Shown here piece by piece: positions 53,831 to 64,000 of a DNA stretch of 64,000 nt. Numbering within the stretch: position 1 is the stretch's first letter; each line of letters starts with the position of its first letter. Under the pieces are notes generated by a model. That model did no database searches, had not been told where the DNA came from, and was given only the letters and a program-made list of their open reading frames with translations. Source of the DNA: Klebsormidium nitens (taxonomy: Eukaryota > Streptophyta > Klebsormidiophyceae > Klebsormidiales > Klebsormidiaceae); assembly GCA_000708835.1 (NCBI GenBank), contig DF237071.1:62001-126000 (forward strand), given 5' to 3'. Made by a program: the position numbers and the translations under genes.

Positions 53831-55878
53831 ACCAACTTTCCGTCGTATCTACCAAGAAGCGGTTTACCTCGCCTCGCACGCTGCACTTTATGGCTTGAGA
53901 GCATCGTCATTCGCAATGCACCGTATGTACTACTAGTTAGTGGTAGGCAATTTGTGCGTCTGCAATCAGAGGGATCCGTATCGACTCGGGTCGCATACGG
54001 CATGTACAAGGAATCAGGCGCCAGTGACTGGTCAATAAGGGTGATATCCCTCGAACTTGGATCATAAGTGATTCCTGTGAAAGTGACTTCGATCTAGAGA
54101 AGGAGCACTCGGAGACGGCAATAATGGAGCAAGATGCATCACCGGGCCTCTGCAAACTCTTGTAAAGTTGTGTAGGTCTCGGTTGCATGGGACGTTTGCT
54201 TGGTCACTGGGGCAATAAGGAGATCCTACTTCAATTTGACACTCGCTGGTATGATGACTAGCTGCATTTGAGACCGGACAGGACTTCCAAAAGTTTATTT
54301 TGTTCTTGGCCAGAGGCCTCTGTATCTGGCTTGCTAGCTCATAAGGCATCTTTGTCAACTTTTCGATGATACGTGACCTCGTGGGGCAATTTGAAGACTG
54401 AGAGCTTGTGGGATTGTATGTAGGGTCCCCGGGCCCTCTGAGAGCTCGGTCCAAGTCGCCAGCTACTTGCAACCGCTGAAGTCTCGTTTAGAATATGGGT
54501 TTACAACCGGGGTGCGCTCAGGGCTAATCAAATATAAGAATGATTCTTGCGGTTGAGTAGACTCAGTTGTATTGACCGACTCCGTAAAACTGTCGAGCCT
54601 CGGGTGGCAGTGGAGGGAAGGGCACCCCGGCCTCCGCTCCATTTAGACTGTGCTAGCAGTGACCGTACTCTAGTGATACTTCTTGGTACGTCTGTTTTAA
54701 GCCACCGGGAATGCATATTGAAGCGAGCCATGTGGATTCTGCATGTCGGAGATCCCATAATCCCGTTTGCAGCGTTACAAGCTTGTCACTACATGCAGAA
54801 CAGGTACCGCGTACGTCAGTGACGGTGGCGGCAACTTCGGCAAAAAAGTCTACCTATTTAACATCCGACTGCATGACTTTGTATGATCGTGAACCATGTA
54901 GGTAATATCTGCATGACGTCTCTCGGATGAATGCTTTCTAGTGATCCTTGTTGATACGCAAGTGACTCGAAAGAATTCTCTTGCATTTCGGCCGGTTGCA
55001 ACTCAATTGAGCCTGCATGCTAGACCATATCAGTGTTAGTCACGTCCGTCGCACGTGGTTGTCAGCAGTTGAAAGCATGATCTGCTTCTTACTTAAGGGC
55101 TCGATCTGTCTTGCCTGTTTTAGCCGGAGTCAAGAAGATCAGAGGACAAAAGTGGGACCAGAAGCTTGAGGGGGCCCATGAGGGCCTGTCGCGATCGATC
55201 GACTTGGCAACGGCGAAGACGACTCGGTAGGGCTGAGAGTGGACGGGTGACAAATTACAAATTGCCGGGAAATTACCGAAGCACTTTAGGCTTTGTTCTG
55301 GACCTGGCGGTCTACGTCTGCATCAATGTACCGTATACCGCGGTTTAACCCGACGGATGCTGCAGAATTCAAAGTCCAGACCAATGGTGTACGATTGCCA
55401 ATCTGCAGTACGGAGTCGCACAGTTCGTGTACCGTGCGGTCGTACAGCGAAATTGTCTTGTCAGGCAGACCCGGCCCGACGGCGAGAGCCCGCTGCCCAA
55501 TGAGCAATCCAGCTAAATATATTACCGCTGATTTCTGAGTGCCGCCCTGTATAGATACTGGCGAGCTAAAAGCCGGCTTCATCCGAGGGAGGCTGCACCT
55601 TCCCCGGGTGGTCGATAGACCTTTCCGGGCACTCATGGGGAAGGTGGCTAGGAGCTTGCAAGTCCTCGGTCGAGGTCCCCGGTCAAAAACCGAAGGTTTC
55701 TCCGGGCGGAAATGTCCTGGTTTTTGAAGTCCGAAGTTTCCGCTAAGAGTATTCCGAAACAGGTTTTACCGAGGTTCTACCGGTAGTCTGACGTGTCCCG
55801 CTCAATCATGCGACACCATCATGCAGTCACGGTTGATCAGCCCTACGCCGTAGGGCCTCCGGTCTACCACCGTGCCAA
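53831..55878. other. Gene-poor intergenic DNA
   Basis: After the WD40 gene stop comes about 2 kb without a supportable gene. Frames are short and overlapping on both strands. It must contain the WD40 gene's 3' UTR. No tRNA or rRNA signature was seen. Confidence 0.4.
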
Positions 55879-56180
55879 ACTACCGTAGTCCAAAGTGATG
55901 ATTCCGAACGATTTTAGTTGGAATTATTTTCCGACAATCCGACCAGGAAAGCGGATTTCTTTATGATGATTCCGACATCATAGAATCCGAATGCCCTATG
56001 TTCTCACTAGGAAGGGGATTTTGAGGCCGAATTTTGCCGTTTTCGGGCTTCCGAGGACCATTTCAGAAATAATTGACCTTTAAAAATTTCCACTTTCCAA
56101 ATGCGAAATCCGAATTTCTGACTTTCCGAATGCAAATAATTATTTATCTATTCGGAATCATTACCTTGGACTACGGTAGT
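55879..56180. mobile_element. MITE-like element with 30-bp terminal inverted repeats
   Basis: The left end CTACCGTAGTCCAAAGTGAT (followed by GATTCCGAA) at 55880-55908 is inverted at the right end 56151-56179 (TTCGGAATCATTACCTTGGA, then CTACGGTAG), with about two mismatches in 29 bases. The roughly 240-bp interior is AT-rich, non-coding and repeats GATTCCGA/TTCCGAAT motifs. Size, TIRs and lack of coding fit a miniature inverted-repeat element; TA ends suggest a Tc1/mariner-like or related target but the duplication is not certain. Confidence 0.7.
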
Positions 56181-58154
56181 CCTACGGTACGGTACGGTGG
56201 AATCCAACACATTCCCTACTTTAGGTACCGGTACTACTTCGTACTTACATTCTTGCTTGTATCGGTATGACCTGACTCCTGAGCTCTTCAGCTGGAGCAT
56301 CGGGACTGCTGTAGGTACCGGTAATGACAGCCTGTGTACCAAATGCTGGCTTGAATCCCCCAAAATTTTGGCGGAACAGTTTTGAAGCAGGACTGGCAGG
56401 TCTCACCCACCCAAGTGCGCGTCGGATGAAAACGAATAATCAAGCTCTAAGTTTGCGGATATGGCGCCACATTCAATGCTGCATCATAGAGGCCAGCTCA
56501 GACTCTTAGCGCCTGCTCTCATGGCCCGGACAATTAGCGGAGGAGACGTCCTGTATCCAGATGGGCCGCAGTGGCAAACGAGAAAAACCCATGAGTATTC
56601 CTGGGTCCGCTCTCTGAACCCGACAGAGCTGAGGCAGAGCTGCGGCCTAATTTCGACTAACCTCGACTTACTACCCTGATTTCGCAGCTCGCACGCAGCT
56701 AGGACGCATAAAGGTAGCAGTTTTGTGTTAAGCTAATCTGGGTTATGTCAGTCAGGGTTTCCCATGAAGCTGTGAAACAGCCCGAAACTGGGCAATGAGC
56801 TGGCCAGCCTAAACCGTACACACCGGCTGCAGCCTCCACACTCCCCTGCGGATTATGATGAGGCCCTCAGCCCTTACAATTAGGTAGTACGTGACACGTG
56901 TTCCTCCAGGGTACTACATTGTACAGCTCAGTCGATTCCGGATTGTGGGTAGACAACAATTAAAGCGAACGTACAGACAAGCTGGAGTCGAGACTTCGGG
57001 ACGGGCTCGTGAGGTTCGAGCTGCAGTCTGCTGGGCCTAGTACATAAGCTGGAGACAACATTCACTTTTGCCATTCTCAAATTAAACTCGCTATTTTCTT
57101 CAGCATTTCTTCAGGACGCAAGCTGCCATCCAGCTACATTCGCATTCGAAAAACACCACTGCCCTTAGCTTTTAAAAGCCACCTTCCTTTTTCCAGAGCC
57201 AACCGTCCGCGCCTCCAATTTCCCTGTCCCGACGCTTCCGGCCGCAAATCGTTTTTCCGGTGAGTGGTTTGTTTGCTTTGTTGCCCGCTGTAAAGCTGGG
57301 GAAGTTCATATCTCCTGGTGTGAAGTTAATGGGTCCGCATATAATTTGCTCAATTTACACTGCTCTTGGACAGTGACGGTGGCACGCGGGCGTGGGAACT
57401 GCCTTGCTTCACTTTCTCATACTCAGCATTGAGAATGCAGTGAGGGACAGGTCATAATGGGTGGACTTTAAGATCGTTCAAAGACGTGTGTCCAGCTGTG
57501 GACATAAGACTCTTGTTCATTCGCTGGCAAAGTGGCTGTACCTTTTTGGCTGTGGAATATACAGTAGTGGCAAGAGCATTCCTAGTACATCTTGAGTTTC
57601 GTTTAGCTGCTTTCTGATCTTCAAGGTTTTTAAGTCAGTTCCGAGTTTTCAGGAGTAGTAAGACAGGCTATTCTGGAGACTGGCAAGAACTAGAACAGTC
57701 AACGCTGGTGAGGAAAGTCAATTTGGAGTACAAATACCAACTTTTATTTCATCGGGATGTTCATTGAGAATTCAAGGTGGATGCTATGATTAAAGATGCG
57801 GAACTTGCAAACTGTTTGCAACCTCATGAAGCTAGAACTAGCGTCCACTCACGAGTTGTCTAAGCTTACTTTCCAGCTCCCTTTGTCAAGGAGTCGGCAC
57901 ACATTGTTTTGTAAGTGTGTCTTCACTTCTGTATCTAGGTTTGAAATATCTTTTAGCCGTCTATCGTAGAAGAGTTAACATGACCAAGAGCATATAAAGT
58001 AACAATGCTGGGAGAAGTAGGCTAAGTCCGGAAGTTAACTGGGTGTAGGTACAGAGCGCATGAGGTACAGACTATTTTCCGTGTCATTCTAGGCTTACCG
58101 TTTGATTTCCGCATTTAAGAATCTTCCTTGGAATCATCTCTTCTCCATCTGCAG
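56181..58154. other. Upstream region and 5' UTR intron of the cysteine-rich gene
   Basis: The first part shows nothing nameable beyond GGTACCGGTA motifs near 56224 and 56316. A probable non-coding first exon ends at 57259 with the donor GTGAGTGG, and the acceptor CTGCAG at 58149-58154 precedes the start exon, so about 0.9 kb would be a 5' UTR intron. The transcription start was not located. Confidence 0.5.
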
Positions 58155-58162
58155 ACGTCACA

Positions 58163-60434
58163 ATGGCACGTGCCCTGTTCGCCCTCCTGCTCCTCTCCGC
58201 TCTCGCCCTCTCATCTGCCAACACGTGTCCCTCCACCGGGGGCTGCCCCACGACGGCTCCCAAGTGCACTAACTGCCCCAACTGTGAAACCACCATTACT
58301 TGCACGTGCAAGCCCAACCCCGCCCCCACGTGTCCTTCTCTCACGTGCGGGACCGTCTCTGGTCCTGACGGCTGTGGCGGATCGGTGAGGTTTCATTTGT
58401 TTGTTGACCACTTCTGCCAAGCGCAAGTTAGGAACGGGTGGAGATAGTGAGGGGGTGGAAGACGGGCAGTGTATTTTGTGGGTTTTAGTTTTGATGATGA
58501 ATTTGCTCTGCTATATTGCGAGCGTATCATAACCATTCCAAAGAGTTGCTCTGGTTAAGCAAACTCGCAGAACGAGAGCGCTCAAAGCATTCTGCCCCGC
58601 ATCCTGCTCGCCGTTTGTTCGCAAGTTCCTTCTGTAGTCTTTTCTTCTCCCCTTTTTCGCCCTATCTTTAAGACAAATGTTTTTAGGCTCCTGTAATCCT
58701 CACCCTCCTGAAAGCAGCTGTTTCATCAAAAGCGGCTCCCGTTCTGAGTCGTCTTGTAGCCGTCAGATACAAGCTTTGACTCATCGTTCCCTCCGCCTCT
58801 GAATGAGGGTTCAGGCGCACGCTTGTGGAAAAGCGGTCCCACCCTTTTGGAATGATCAGCATTCTCTGTTGTGGATAAATGCTCCGTTCTCCTGTTTCAA
58901 GTTCGATCCCTCCTTCTCTGATTAGCAAAGTCTCCTAGCTCCATTGTGAATCAATGTTCCGTTCCCCTCTGCAAAATCCGTTTTCCTTTAATTGCAACAG
59001 TACTCTCTCCTAAACAATTTTACCAAATTATCCGATATATTATAACTCCACTATTACTAATCTGTCCTTTCTCCTCTCTGAAATTACGTTTTATTTTTCC
59101 TCTACCCAGGTCTCGTCCAACTGCCAGTGCCCCAGCGGTTACGCTTGCCAAGGCTCCGGCAAGTGCTGCGAGACTAGCTGCAAGACCACCGTGACGTCAT
59201 CCACCGGTCAGAAGTACACCTTGAATGGAACTTGCGCTTCGACCCAGCCCGCCAACACTATCAAGGGCGGCCCCTGCTCTTCGGGCTGCGGAACCTGCTA
59301 CATCTCTAGTTTCGACCCCAACCGTGAGCATTCTTACTAATTCTCGAGGGAGTCTTTCTCTTCTCGATATCCATACTTTGCGCTTCAACCCCAACCGTGA
59401 GCAGTCTTCCTTTTCGAGGATCATATCAGCATTCTTCCTTTTCCAGGTCCACATTTTCAGCTTCGACTTTACAAGAAGGGCTTTCGGTTCATGATCCACA
59501 GTCCACTTTCCGGATCTCAAACGTCATAAACCGTCTATTTTCGAGTTCTGTGCTGTAAGATGCATCCCCAAGCGTGAGACCTCTCTTTTCGAGTTCCATG
59601 TTTTGAGCTTCGACTTACGCCAATTGTCAAAGTTTCTCGTTGGAGATCCGTTCTTTTGGCTTCGATATCAACCGTGAGGGTTTTATCTTTGAAAGATCCA
59701 CACTTCCTGAGCTTTGAATTCGATCGTTAGAATTCCCACTCGTCGAGACCCGTACTGTCTTCAGCTTCAATACCAACCGTAAAAATCGTCTCTTGTCGAA
59801 AATAATTGACCAATATTCAACTCCACATCATGAGAATGTTCACTTTTCAACTTTTCAACCTCCATTTTAAATTGAGCTTCGACATACGCCAACCGTGGAA
59901 ATTCTCCTTTCTTGAAAATCAGTAGCAGCTTGTTAGGTAGAACTCGGCCCCGACCCCACGTACTTATTAAGCCCCATGCTTCGATACGGGCTTTATAAAG
60001 TGATGTATCAGTGATCCATTGAGCTTCAATTCATACTGTTAGAATCCTCCAATCTCGAGATCCGTTCTTTTAGCTTCGACCCCAACGGTGAAACCTTTCC
60101 CTTCACGAGATCCACATTCTCAGCTTCGATGCCTCCGTCGTTACCCCGACGAAACGAAACCCGTCGGTGTCGAGTCGCCAGCCCTCTTCTCACGCACGCC
60201 CTTCTTGACACCGCAGTTTGCCCCGCGACCCCCAACGGCCAGTGCTCCAAGACCGGCAAGTGCGGCTGCTTCGGCACCTATTCCGGCGGCAGTTGCGCGG
60301 CCAGCAACTTTTTGAGCCCCGTCCCGTCGCCCCTCCCCGGTAACGGCGGCGGCTGCCAGGAGAATCTCTGCAACGCGGTCGCCGCGCAGAACGGCATCAG
60401 CGCCGCGTGCTGCCCCTCCGGCTGCAAGAACTGA
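58163..60434 (+). CDS. Secreted cysteine-rich protein, unknown function
   Basis: Three coding exons (58163-58384, 59110-59323, 60217-60434) join in frame to 217 aa. The ATG at 58163 follows an acceptor by eight bases and opens a clear signal peptide (MARALFALLLLSALALSSA). The mature part has a high density of Cys with Pro, Gly, Thr and Ser: CPSTGGCPTTAPKCTNCPNC, CTCKPNPAPTCPSLTCG, NCQCPSGYACQGSGKCCETS, CSSGCGTCYISSFDPN, NGQCSKTGKCGCFGTYSGG and CCPSGCKN at the end. The spacing suggests several small disulfide-bonded modules, loosely like EGF-type or wall-associated Cys-rich proteins, but no family is certain. No membrane anchor. Extracellular or cell-wall location is inferred. Intron 2 is largely a tandem array of the exon 2 end. 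Confidence 0.8.
59324..60216 (+). repeat. Array of about ten copies of exon 2 end plus donor
   Basis: Intron 2 repeats AGCTTCGACCCCAACCGTGA-like sequence, the end of exon 2 with its donor, followed by TTCTCTTTTCGAGATCC-like intron start. Recognisable copies are near 59380, 59455, 59560, 59605, 59658, 59763, 59876, 60020 and 60075, with spacing commonly 55-105 bp. The copy at 59398 keeps a perfect GTGAGC donor; others have GTGAGA, GTGAGG or decayed versions. Confidence 0.88.
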
Positions 60435-60565
60435 GGCGGCCCAGTCTAGTTCGCGTGGCGAGAATCTTATAACAGATTGAATGGCGGCGATAACGGAGGC
60501 GGCCCGGTCTAGTTCGCGTGTTGAGAAGGTGATTGCAGGTGGAACGGCGGCGAAACGGAGGCGGT
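60435..60565 (+). repeat. 62-bp tandem duplication beyond the cysteine-rich gene stop
   Basis: GAGGCGGCCCAGTCTAGTTC at 60433 recurs as GAGGCGGCCCGGTCTAGTTC at 60495, and GGCGGCGATAACGGAGGCGG at 60484 recurs as GGCGGCGAAACGGAGGCGG at 60546. The step is 62 bp and the array begins at the stop codon. Confidence 0.88.
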
Positions 60566-63116
60566 TGAACTTATCAGCTTTGATGTAGAAGAGTTGTGAG
60601 AGTCGTAACGGTTTTGTAACGGGTTTTGGACGACGCGTGTCTGAGAATCGAATGACAGTTGTATTTAAGGCTTCGTTAACCCATTTTGGAGAGATTTCCT
60701 GCGAGCGTGTCTGAGAATTGATAGATGTAGCGTCGGCTTGGTAAACCAGTATGAGGGAGGGTTTTGCGAGCGTCATGTAAGCCTTCGGCCCTGATGCAGT
60801 TCTCCGGAGGTGGAAGGAGTTGACACTTTAGCTGCGCACTTACGAACCCTTTTGCGACGTAGCGCGCAGACCCTCGGTGGTTGTTGGTTTGAGAGTCCAG
60901 GTTTTAGTTCGATGTAGAGGTGTTGAGCCTAATTAAATCGAACGGCTTAAGCTGATGAGTTGAGTTCTTGACTCGGAGTCTGCTGAATTACGTACAGGAA
61001 CAGCAACTAATCTGAGATTCGCTAGCGCGATGAACTCACGTGTTGTATAGGTTTGGCAATTTATTGGTAATTGGAAATCGAGGGGCATCAGCTCCCTCTC
61101 AGTTGAGTATGAAACACATCTCTGACTTTCTAAGTAAGCGTCTGTGGTTTCAACCATAACTGTCGCTTACCGTACTCAGGCTGTAAGACTTCACTTGCCG
61201 GTCGGAATCTGGGATCCCCACTTCTAACTTAGTATGATTCTCGCATGTTGCATATTCTTAAATTCCATGTGCAGCCCGATCGCACAATATCGACGTAAGC
61301 AAGAATAAATGTAGAATTGCAATTTGATAACATTGAATTGGTGCTGATACTGCTTAGTGACATCCATGATATTTGCATGACAACGGAGATCCCCCAAGAT
61401 GTGTCATCTTCATGCAGGCTTCGCACATGGGCGGCGCGGCCCGGGCCATGATGCATGGCAATTCGCGCACGTTCGTATGCGGTAATCCAAATATATGTTG
61501 CATCGAACCGTTGAATCCGATCCGATCTCGCCCTTCGACGCGCGAACGGCCGCCTAAGTTCATAACTTTCTCGGCACATGAAGTAGGACATATATACTTG
61601 TCCCCATATATCCCAGTGCATGGCTGGCAGATTAAAATACGTTGACAAATGGTTGAGCAAGCTTGCTCAATGGACTCGAGTCAAGTTGACTGACATTGTA
61701 CGTTGCCTGCTGAACTTGCAGTTTTCCAACAGGACGTCACGCACATGACTCGAATAATGAATCATCGGCACGTACCGTCTGATTATCAGTTCCAATCTGA
61801 CTGTGATTCATATGCCACCGTCATGTCGGATTTTTTCGAATCAATTATTGGTCAGGCTATCAATGGCAAGGGCTTCTAACCGGATTTCGCTTGTTAAGTC
61901 ACAGTGACAGGTGGCTGCATGCATTGCACGACATCCAGCACGGCCAGCCCGAGTGCTAGCTTGTCTACATCCGCTGGTAAGTTCCCGGCCTGCCAGTGCC
62001 CAAAGCACCAAACAACATGTTCGCAAGAGTTGACAAATGATTGCACGTTAAACTGAAACCTACTTGCACTTAGTTCGCACGCTTTGCGCCATCGTCCGGC
62101 ACTAAAAGCTTATTCGCTACACTCGAACGACGCCTGCAGTCCTCACTTCTATACAGCTTGACAATCTGCGTGGCTGGCTGTGTCGCGGTCCCGGCTCCGT
62201 CTACAGTTTCGGTTAACAAGCCTGGCCACCGCTTCGTGCTGCAAACACAGCGCGCTAACCGCCTTGGTAACGTGGTCAACACGTGCCCTATGCGTCTATG
62301 GGGATTGGGTGTTAGAGGAGTCGGGGCGACCTAACTGTTATTCTCTCTCCACGGCTGCTGTCGAAGGCTTCCTGTCTGGGTTACGGGGCCGATCCTCGGT
62401 GGACTCTTCTTGTGGGCTCTTCAGTTGTAAAAGGAGCTTGGCGATGAAGTCGTCCCGATCCGGACCGGTCTGCCCCTCGACGATTTGCTGCGGAGAAAAT
62501 GAGGACTTTGATGCGTGCTCCAATGCATTTTAATGTCAACGGGCTTCGATCAAGGGCTCAGCTTAGCAAGAGCTCGTGGAGCCCACAAGGCTACGAAGCG
62601 CTAAACGGTAACCGAAAAACATCCGGTAAAAGAAACCCATTCAGTCCGCTAACCACCTTCACCCCTCACACATCCAATTCAGCAGCAACCCAGACGAGAA
62701 GCGATTGTTCATTGTCGTCGACTCCTTGCCATAGCCCTAGACAGCTACAAAGGACTCCATTGGGCGATGACTAGGAGAACAGAGCAATCAGAGACATCGA
62801 GTGACGTCAGCAAAACTCGTTTGCAGCCGCAATGTTAGTGCAAAAACATCCGCATCCCACTCAGCCTACTTTCTACAAAAACGCAAAGGACAGGAAAGGG
62901 CAATGGGAAAGCGACACTTTTAGATCCACTCACAACGACCCAGACACTTGCTCCTCCCTCGTCGTTCAATGCCACCGGCACCCCTGGAAAAATCATGTAA
63001 TCATGTGTTTTCAGAATCTCTACGGCCTTGAACGTTGCAAATTCACCGTTCTCAAGCAAGTCTTTTCATGATTCTCGTATCAAAGTTTTTCAAATCAGAG
63101 GGTTCGGGCGACTAAC
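60566..63116. other. Gene-poor region
   Basis: No supportable gene. Two GTGTCTGAGAAT blocks recur at about 60637 and 60707, continuing the short duplications after the cysteine-rich gene. Frames at 62180-62533 and 62835-63071 overlap on both strands and resemble nothing I know. Confidence 0.4.
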
Positions 63117-63275
63117 CTCCAATACTGGCACCACCCCTTGCTCTTTGACCGCTTCCAGATTCTCCGGGAAAGCGCACACGGCGTGAAGCACTCGAACGGC
63201 CGCCCGTTGCAGCCTCCTTTCGGACGACTTCAAATTTCGGACAAGCCACGGCGCCGCTCTTGCCTGGACAATCAA
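63117..63275 (-). CDS. ARM-repeat protein exon, partial
   Basis: A single exon of 53 codons runs from an acceptor (GTGCAG, 63276-63281) to a GTTAGT donor at 63116. It encodes about one and a half armadillo-type helical repeats: ARAAPWLVRNLKSSERRLQR, AAVRVLHAVCAFPENLEAV and KEQGVVPVLE. Such repeats form a superhelix for protein binding. Neither the preceding exon (a possible one lies within 63450-63560) nor the following exon could be joined in frame, so this may belong to a gene extending past the window or be a remnant. Confidence 0.55.
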
Positions 63276-63646
63276 CTGCACGAACGCGAGCGCATCGCTT
63301 ATGCTTTTTCCGCTAAAGGCCTGCTCCCCCCCCCCTTTTTCGGAGCTCTTTCGGAGCTCCGCAAGAGAACTAAAACCGCTCCCGTTACGATAAAAACCAC
63401 ACGGAAGGACCAGCGACGCGGATTATTCTGCATGCAAAGTCTGACGTTTCGACGATGACGAGAAAAGCTCGAGTCGTCGTACTCTACTGCAGACTGGGCT
63501 GTCAATCTCGCAACGACCGAAAGGCTTGACACATCAAACCCGTTGATCCTGGACCTCGTCCAAACCAATGAGGTATAGAGTAGTGGAGCTATCGCAACAC
63601 GTTCAAGCTGGGACGGTACCGGAACAGATGGTGGAGTTGAAAGATG

Positions 63647-63905
63647 TAAGACTGGATTTTGGACCATTTGATATCGGATGGGCAAACCCGAAATCAAAAT
63701 TCGGACTCAGTGAACGCAGTCTGCGGCTGCTCGTGCGCGTCTGTTCTTGTCGTCGCGTTTTGAAGTACCACTAGGGGACGAGCAGCGCGCGACAGCGTCA
63801 CACACGCGCGTGTGCAGCCGCAGACTGGTTCAGATAGTCCGAAATTATATATCGGCTTTGCCCGTCCGAAATCTAAATCGTCCGAAATTGGGCGCACCAG
63901 TCTTA
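63647..63905. mobile_element. Fold-back element with about 100-bp inverted repeats
   Basis: The left arm from TAAGACTGG at 63647 to about 63745 is inverted, at roughly three quarters identity, in the right arm from about 63805 to CCAGTCTTA at 63905. Strong blocks are CAGTCTGCGGCTGC at 63718 against GCAGCCGCAGACTG at 63816, and GATGGGCAAACCCGA against its inverted counterpart. The arms flank a short GC-rich centre. The element has no coding and resembles a fold-back MITE. Confidence 0.75.
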
Positions 63906-64000
63906 AGAGTTTACAGCAAAGTACAATCTGCTCTGAAGATTACTGATCCTTTTCTGAAACGGCAATGTTGTAGAATCAAAACTTTCATCAGCAATCTGCG

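Noticed and set aside
62835-63071. Overlapping frames beside the ARM exon as its continuation
   Set aside because: A TTTTCCAG acceptor is present, but joining it to the ARM exon in phase 0 gives an immediate stop and no ARM-like sequence follows.

Overview
This is a window of nuclear DNA from a eukaryote, most likely a green-lineage organism. The eL8 and PRMT4 proteins are plant-like, the FRO-type ferric reductase is plant-like, and every gene is split by many GT-AG introns with CTAAC-type branch-point motifs. A WD40/EF-hand protein of the WDR49/WDR64 kind, a group I associate with ciliated organisms, points to a lineage that still makes flagella, such as a streptophyte alga (Klebsormidium-like) or an early land plant. 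The species is inference only. Exons are more GC-rich than introns and intergenic DNA. No operons, CRISPR arrays, rRNA or tRNA genes were seen.

Layout: eL8 ribosomal protein (minus, 582-5591) is head-to-head with arginine methyltransferase PRMT4/CARM1 (plus, 6646-14760). A 490-aa secreted or ER-luminal beta-propeller-like protein follows (minus, 16210-21299), with a short antisense chelatase-like fragment in its first intron (20494-20676). A gene-poor stretch with a 335-base N gap (22416-22750) leads to a small cysteine-rich single-pass membrane protein (minus, 24582-26946). This is head-to-head with an 18-exon FRO-type ferric reductase (plus, 28519-37268). A P-loop NTPase remnant (minus, 37723-37893) precedes a 19-exon, 1007-aa EF-hand/WD40 protein (plus, 39713-53830). 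Then come gene-poor DNA with a MITE-like element (55879-56180), a 217-aa secreted cysteine-rich protein (plus, 58163-60434), an isolated ARM-repeat exon (minus, 63117-63275) and a fold-back element (63647-63905). I joined exons by hand. For eL8, the beta-propeller protein, the membrane protein, FRO, the WD40 protein and the cysteine-rich protein, all exon phases agree and the reading frame is open from ATG to stop. PRMT4 has one unresolved exon near its N terminus.

The most striking feature is a recurring intron architecture. Many introns, in at least five genes of unrelated function, carry direct tandem arrays of decayed copies of a neighbouring exon edge. Upstream of an exon the copies hold intron tail + acceptor + exon start. 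Downstream they hold exon end + donor + intron start. The commonest period is about 155-180 bp (eL8 exon 4, PRMT4 exons 7 and 8, WD40 exons 4, 5, 7, 12 and 15). Shorter periods occur elsewhere: about 118 bp in the beta-propeller gene, about 82 bp upstream of WD40 exon 15, and roughly 55-75 bp in the cysteine-rich gene. Copies range from nearly identical to barely recognisable, so the process looks ongoing. It suggests repeated local tandem duplication across splice junctions as a way introns grow, and it leaves rows of potential cryptic splice sites. The genes themselves share no obvious pathway.
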